This document shows positions 60,797 to 64,000 of a stretch of DNA of 64,000 nt, piece after piece; position 1 is the stretch's first letter, and each line of letters starts with the position of its first letter. Below the pieces are notes generated by a model that was not told where the DNA came from, searched no databases, and saw only the letters and a list, made by a program, of their open reading frames with translations. A program made the position numbers and the translations under genes. This stretch comes from Paenibacillus paridis (GTDB lineage Bacteria > Bacillota > Bacilli > Paenibacillales > Paenibacillaceae): positions 53,157 through 117,156 of the forward strand of contig NZ_VCIX01000084.1 in NCBI RefSeq assembly GCF_006345825.1, written 5' to 3'.

Positions 60797-61537
60797 ATGA
60801 ACATATTGCTGGTAGAGGATGAGCCCAAAATTAGGCAAGGCCTGCGCGCCATTATCGAGGATGTAATCAAGAAGGGCCTGCACATACGCGAGGCCGGCAA
60901 TGGGAAGGAAGCGCTGGAATGGCTGCGGACCAATAGCGGTACGGATTTGGTCATCACGGACATCCGCATGAGCGAAATGAATGGGCTTGAGCTGACGAAG
61001 CGGGTCAAACAGCTGTATCCGGAGCTTCTCCTTATTGTTATTAGCGGCCATGACGAATTCGGCTATGCACGGGAAGCGCTTCGGTATGGCGTGCTGGATT
61101 ATTTGCTCAAGCCGATTGAAAGGGTTGAGCTTGCCACACTGCTTAACCGGGTTCAGGAGAAGGTGCAGGCCAAGCAAGGTGCCGATGCCGGGGAGGAGCG
61201 GGTGGATGACCAGCAGGAAAGCGGCAGGCTGCTGATTCGCAAGGTGAAGGAGCTCGTGCGGCAGTCGCTGGAAAAGGACATATCGCTACAGTTTCTCGCC
61301 GAGCATGTCTATTTGCATCCGAAATACCTGTCAGACCTGTTCAAGAGGGAGACCGGGCAAAACTTATCGGAATACGTGACCCAAAAGCGAATAGACAAGG
61401 CGAAGCAGCTGCTCAAGGACACCACTTTAAAAATAGCGGAAGTATCGGAAATGTGCGGCTTCGCCAACCATAAGTATTTTGCATCCTTATTCAAGCAGCA
61501 TGTCGGCCAAACGCCTTCGGAATTTCGGGAGAGCTGA
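60797..61537 (+). CDS. YesN-like response regulator with AraC HTH
   Basis: 246 residues. Receiver domain 1-120 with E-D-E-P near residue 8, phosphoacceptor D55 in V-I-T-D-I-R-M, and K in L-L-K-P-I. C-terminal AraC-type double HTH (about 145-246) with L-Q-F-L-A-E-H-V-Y-L-H-P-K-Y-L-S and I-A-E-V-S-E-M-C-G-F. Directly follows the kinase. Probably activates the sugar ABC operon that starts 110 bases downstream, after a terminator. Confidence 0.95.
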   Translation: MNILLVEDEPKIRQGLRAIIEDVIKKGLHIREAGNGKEALEWLRTNSGTDLVITDIRMSEMNGLELTKRVKQLYPELLLIVISGHDEFGYAREALRYGVLDYLLKPIERVELATLLNRVQEKVQAKQGADAGEERVDDQQESGRLLIRKVKELVRQSLEKDISLQFLAEHVYLHPKYLSDLFKRETGQNLSEYVTQKRIDKAKQLLKDTTLKIAEVSEMCGFANHKYFASLFKQHVGQTPSEFRES

Positions 61538-61570
61538 AGGACCTTCCGATATCAAACCTTTTCTGGAAAT

Positions 61571-61597
61571 CGTGTCGTTACGGCGGCACGGTTTTTT
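61571..61597 (+). terminator. Intrinsic terminator
   Basis: CGTGTCG/CGGCACG (one G-U pair), 6-base loop, then G-TTTTTT. It separates the two-component genes from the transporter genes. Confidence 0.65.
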
Positions 61598-61605
61598 ATC
61601 TATAA

Positions 61606-61631
61606 TTGCAAATGTAAGCGCTTCTTATAAT
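61606..61631 (+). promoter_or_regulatory. Transporter promoter with cre-like site
   Basis: TTGCAA and TATAAT (61626-61631) enclose TGTAAGCGCTT (61613-61623), the conserved half of a CcpA cre box. The -35/-10 spacing of 14 is short, so an activator may be needed. Confidence 0.5.
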
Positions 61632-61650
61632 AGCGTAAAGGGGTAATCAA

Positions 61651-62961
61651 ATGAAAAAGCGGGTAGGCTTCACCTTGTCGCTGCTGCTTGTCGCAGGCAT
61701 GCTGGCAGGCTGCGCATCAGGCAAAAACAGCGGTGAAAATAGTAAAGAAGGCGTGAATGCGAACGGAGGCGGCAAGCAGATTTCGCTGAAATTCAGCATA
61801 TGGGGCAATGACACCCATAAACAAATGTACGACACGATGATTGAGAAGTACCGCGAGGACCATCCGAATATTAACGTAGAAATTATGACGATCCCCGCGA
61901 CCGATTATCAGCAAAAGCTCTCCGTCATGATGGCGTCTAAAACCGCGCCGGACATTATGTGGATGATGGAGCGGGCCATTCCCCAGTTTCTAGGGGCAGG
62001 CCAGCTGGCGGACTTATCCTCGCTTAAAACAGATGCGAGCTATCAATTCGATGATCTGTATCCTTCTACTCTTGATCTATTGTCGAAGGACGACAAGATT
62101 TATGGCATTCCGTTCTCGACTCCGCCGAACATGATTTATTACAACCAATCGTTGTTCGAGAGCAAAGGGCTCAAGACGCCTAAAGAGCTTTACAGCGAAG
62201 GCAAATGGACTTATGACGAAATGGTCAAGGCTGCAGAAGCGATTGCTGTGCCGGATCAAGGCTTGTACGGCATCAATCTGATCCGTCCGAACGGCTGGAC
62301 GACGAGCTGGATCGAATCTTTGCAGACACTGGTATGGGCGTATGGAGCGGATTATTTCAGCGAAGACGGCAAGCAATTTGCGTTGAACAGCCCAGAGGGA
62401 GAGCAAGCGATTCAGTTCTTCAGCGACGCCATGTTCAAGACCCGCATTCATCCGAAGCCAGGCGACCAAACGACGTTTGAGACGGGCAAGATCGGGATGC
62501 AGCAGGAGCTGTTCAGCTATATGGGCAAAGCCAAAGCGATCACGGATTTCAAATGGGATATCGCTCCGATGCCATCGGGCGCGGGCGGGCAGGGCGTTAC
62601 GCTCGGATATGCCGGTTATGTGGTGACGGAAGGCAGCCCGCATCAAGCGGAAGCCATTGAGTTTGTTAAATATTTGACCAATCAGGAAAATATGACGGTG
62701 ACCTCGCAGTTCTTTGTGCCAAGCCGCAAGTCGGTGCTGGAATCCGATGCTTTCCTCAACCAGGGCCCTTCCCCTGAGAGCGTAAAAACAGCGGTGCTGG
62801 AGCAAATCGGAAAAGGAAAAGTAAGACAGGCCTTTACCAATTTTCAAAAAATAGACGAGAAGATGAAAATCGGGTTTGACTCGATTTACACGCAATCGGT
62901 CAGCGTTCCTGATTTTCTGAGCCATTTGGAAAAAGAGGTAACCCCTGTGCTTAACCCATAG
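61651..62961 (+). CDS. Sugar ABC transporter substrate-binding lipoprotein
   Basis: 436 residues. Lipoprotein signal with L-A-G-C21, a short Asn/Gly/Ser tether, and a family 1 extracellular solute-binding fold: I-S-L-K-F-S-I-W-G-N near the start, P-D-I-M-W-M near 100, D-D-K-I-Y-G-I-P-F-S near 155, T-Y-D-E-M-V-K-A-A-E and the G-x(2)-G-Y-V-V hinge region near 325. It binds oligosaccharides for the permeases downstream. SD AAAGGGG. Placed next to YesM/YesN, a GH3 enzyme and a xylanase, xylo- or gluco-oligosaccharides are likely ligands, by inference only. Confidence 0.95.
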   Translation: MKKRVGFTLSLLLVAGMLAGCASGKNSGENSKEGVNANGGGKQISLKFSIWGNDTHKQMYDTMIEKYREDHPNINVEIMTIPATDYQQKLSVMMASKTAPDIMWMMERAIPQFLGAGQLADLSSLKTDASYQFDDLYPSTLDLLSKDDKIYGIPFSTPPNMIYYNQSLFESKGLKTPKELYSEGKWTYDEMVKAAEAIAVPDQGLYGINLIRPNGWTTSWIESLQTLVWAYGADYFSEDGKQFALNSPEGEQAIQFFSDAMFKTRIHPKPGDQTTFETGKIGMQQELFSYMGKAKAITDFKWDIAPMPSGAGGQGVTLGYAGYVVTEGSPHQAEAIEFVKYLTNQENMTVTSQFFVPSRKSVLESDAFLNQGPSPESVKTAVLEQIGKGKVRQAFTNFQKIDEKMKIGFDSIYTQSVSVPDFLSHLEKEVTPVLNP

Positions 62962-63061
62962 AAAGAACAGAAGGCAATCGGGAGTCCATGTTCAGGCGCG
63001 CTAGTATTCACAAGTCGCCGAAGGAGGCGGCTCCCGGCCTTCCAAAGGAGTGGAAACCATC

Positions 63062-63958
63062 ATGACAACCTATACCACCCGGGCAAACAGAAGGAACAAC
63101 TGGTATGGCTATTTGTTCATATCGCCAATGATGCTGGGCTTTCTATGCTTTTTGGCCGGACCGATTCTATACGCCTTTGCGCTAAGCTTTACCGATTACT
63201 CCTTGCTGCATCCGGCTTCGTTTGTAGGCCTCGATAATTATGCACAGCTTATGGGCAAGGACCCGTTATTTTGGAAAACGGTTGGCAATACGCTGTACTT
63301 CTCTGCGGGGCTGATTCCGCTTAACCTGCTGTTAGCTCTATCGCTTGCACTGATGCTGAATCAAAAATTGCCCGGAACCGGCTTGTTCCGCACCGCGATC
63401 TTTACGCCGGTAGTCACCTCGATTGTGGTATGGGCTATCGTATGGAAATACGTCTTCGCTACGGACGCAGGACTCTTGAATCAAATTCTCGGCTATTTCG
63501 GCATTCAAGGACCGGCTTGGCTGTATGATACGGCTCTGGTCATGCCTGTCGTTATTGTAGTCAGCGTGCTTAAGAAGGTCGGCATGAATATGGTTATTTT
63601 TCTCGCAGCTTTGCAGGATGTGCCTAGTATGTATTACGAGGCGGCTACCATCGATGGAGCCTCCAAATGGAGGCAGTTCCACAGCATCACATTGCCGATG
63701 ATTGCGCCTTCGATTTTTTTGACGCTCATCATTACGTTAATCGGCTCGCTTAAGGTATTTTCGCAAATTATCGTCATGACCGAGGGCGGACCCGGAACGT
63801 CTACTTATGTCTTGGTTTATTATATTTACCAGCTGGCGTACAAGGTCTTTGATATCGGTTACGCATCCGCAGTCGCATTTATTCTGTTTTTCCTCGTGCT
63901 AGTGCTTACGCTCGTGCAATGGATGCTGAGAAAAAGGTGGGTTCACCATGAGCAATAA
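63062..63958 (+). CDS. Sugar ABC transporter permease (MalF/UgpA type)
   Basis: 298 residues from ATG 63062; a GTG at 63050 is too close to the AAAGGAG. Six membrane helices are visible, and the cytosolic coupling motif E-A-A-T-I-D-G-A-S-K-W-R-Q-F-x-x-I-T-L-P-M lies near residues 198-218. It is the first of two permeases of the CUT1 importer; its last codons overlap the start of the second permease. No ATPase is in the window, and CUT1 systems commonly use a shared MsmX-type ATPase encoded elsewhere. Confidence 0.95.
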   Translation: MTTYTTRANRRNNWYGYLFISPMMLGFLCFLAGPILYAFALSFTDYSLLHPASFVGLDNYAQLMGKDPLFWKTVGNTLYFSAGLIPLNLLLALSLALMLNQKLPGTGLFRTAIFTPVVTSIVVWAIVWKYVFATDAGLLNQILGYFGIQGPAWLYDTALVMPVVIVVSVLKKVGMNMVIFLAALQDVPSMYYEAATIDGASKWRQFHSITLPMIAPSIFLTLIITLIGSLKVFSQIIVMTEGGPGTSTYVLVYYIYQLAYKVFDIGYASAVAFILFFLVLVLTLVQWMLRKRWVHHEQ

Positions 63959-64000
63959 ACGAAAAAAAATCGCTTCAAGCACGCTGCGGTTTGTACTGCT
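63948..64000 (+). CDS. Second sugar ABC permease, partial
   Basis: ATG 63948 overlaps the previous stop by 11 bases and follows AGGTGGG. Seventeen codons are visible: a short basic N-terminus followed by the start of a hydrophobic helix, as expected for a MalG/UgpE-type permease. The gene continues past the window end. The assignment rests mainly on operon position. Confidence 0.75.
   Translation, partial: MSNKRKKIASSTLRFVL

Overview
The window looks like chromosomal DNA of a Paenibacillus-type Firmicute. Coding sequences have strong AGGAGG-type ribosome binding sites and frequent GTG/TTG starts. Four very large secreted proteins carry S-layer-homology (SLH) anchors. The window also has a YesM/YesN-type two-component system, AraC regulators joined to siderophore-binding domains, Fur and cre-like boxes, and a cobalamin riboswitch. 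No rRNA, tRNA, CRISPR array or intact mobile element was seen.

Layout. 1-4.5 kb is a decayed accessory stretch: a small unknown gene, a frameshifted membrane gene, two facing IS110-family transposase remnants, a DUF2975/HTH pair, a gene fragment and an orphan plasmid/phage-type primase. 4.7-6.7 kb is a siderophore locus in which an AraC regulator and a binding lipoprotein share one reading frame across a Fur box. 7.1-13.2 kb is a cobalamin riboswitch with an intrinsic terminator, followed by a 1935-residue SLH protein that has transcobalamin-like parts. 13.4-20.8 kb holds metabolic and stress genes: a soluble chemoreceptor, an OYE-type oxidoreductase with a TetR regulator, an MFS exporter opposite a MarR regulator, adaA-adaB alkylation repair and a nucleotidyltransferase. 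21-24.7 kb is a three-gene operon (membrane protein, binding-fold/VWA protein, TelA-like protein).

24.8-29.4 kb encodes a deacetylase-GH10 xylanase-SLH enzyme, followed by an HD phosphohydrolase. 30.5-34 kb is a second Fur-boxed siderophore locus (Btr-like regulator, binding lipoprotein, nitroreductase). 34.3-48 kb is one 4564-residue SLH protein made of about 23 beta-type repeats and a long helical-repeat region. 48-54.1 kb is a candidate extracytoplasmic thiol-redox cluster: an SLH protein with two thioredoxin-like domains, a membrane-tethered protein ending in C-x3-C, and a TlpA/ResA-like thioredoxin. Its first two genes are preceded by related leader RNAs with terminators. 54.4-58.8 kb has a domain-permuted GH3 glycosidase and a TetR/SDR pair. 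59-64 kb is a YesM/YesN plus sugar ABC transporter operon that runs off the end.

Together the genes suggest a soil or plant-polymer degrader that displays large proteins on its S-layer, digests xylan outside the cell, imports oligosaccharides and competes for iron and cobalamin. The least ordinary parts are the riboswitch-controlled transcobalamin-like surface protein, the redox cluster with its paired leaders, and the 13.7-kb repeat gene. All functions are inferred from sequence reading alone, without database searches.
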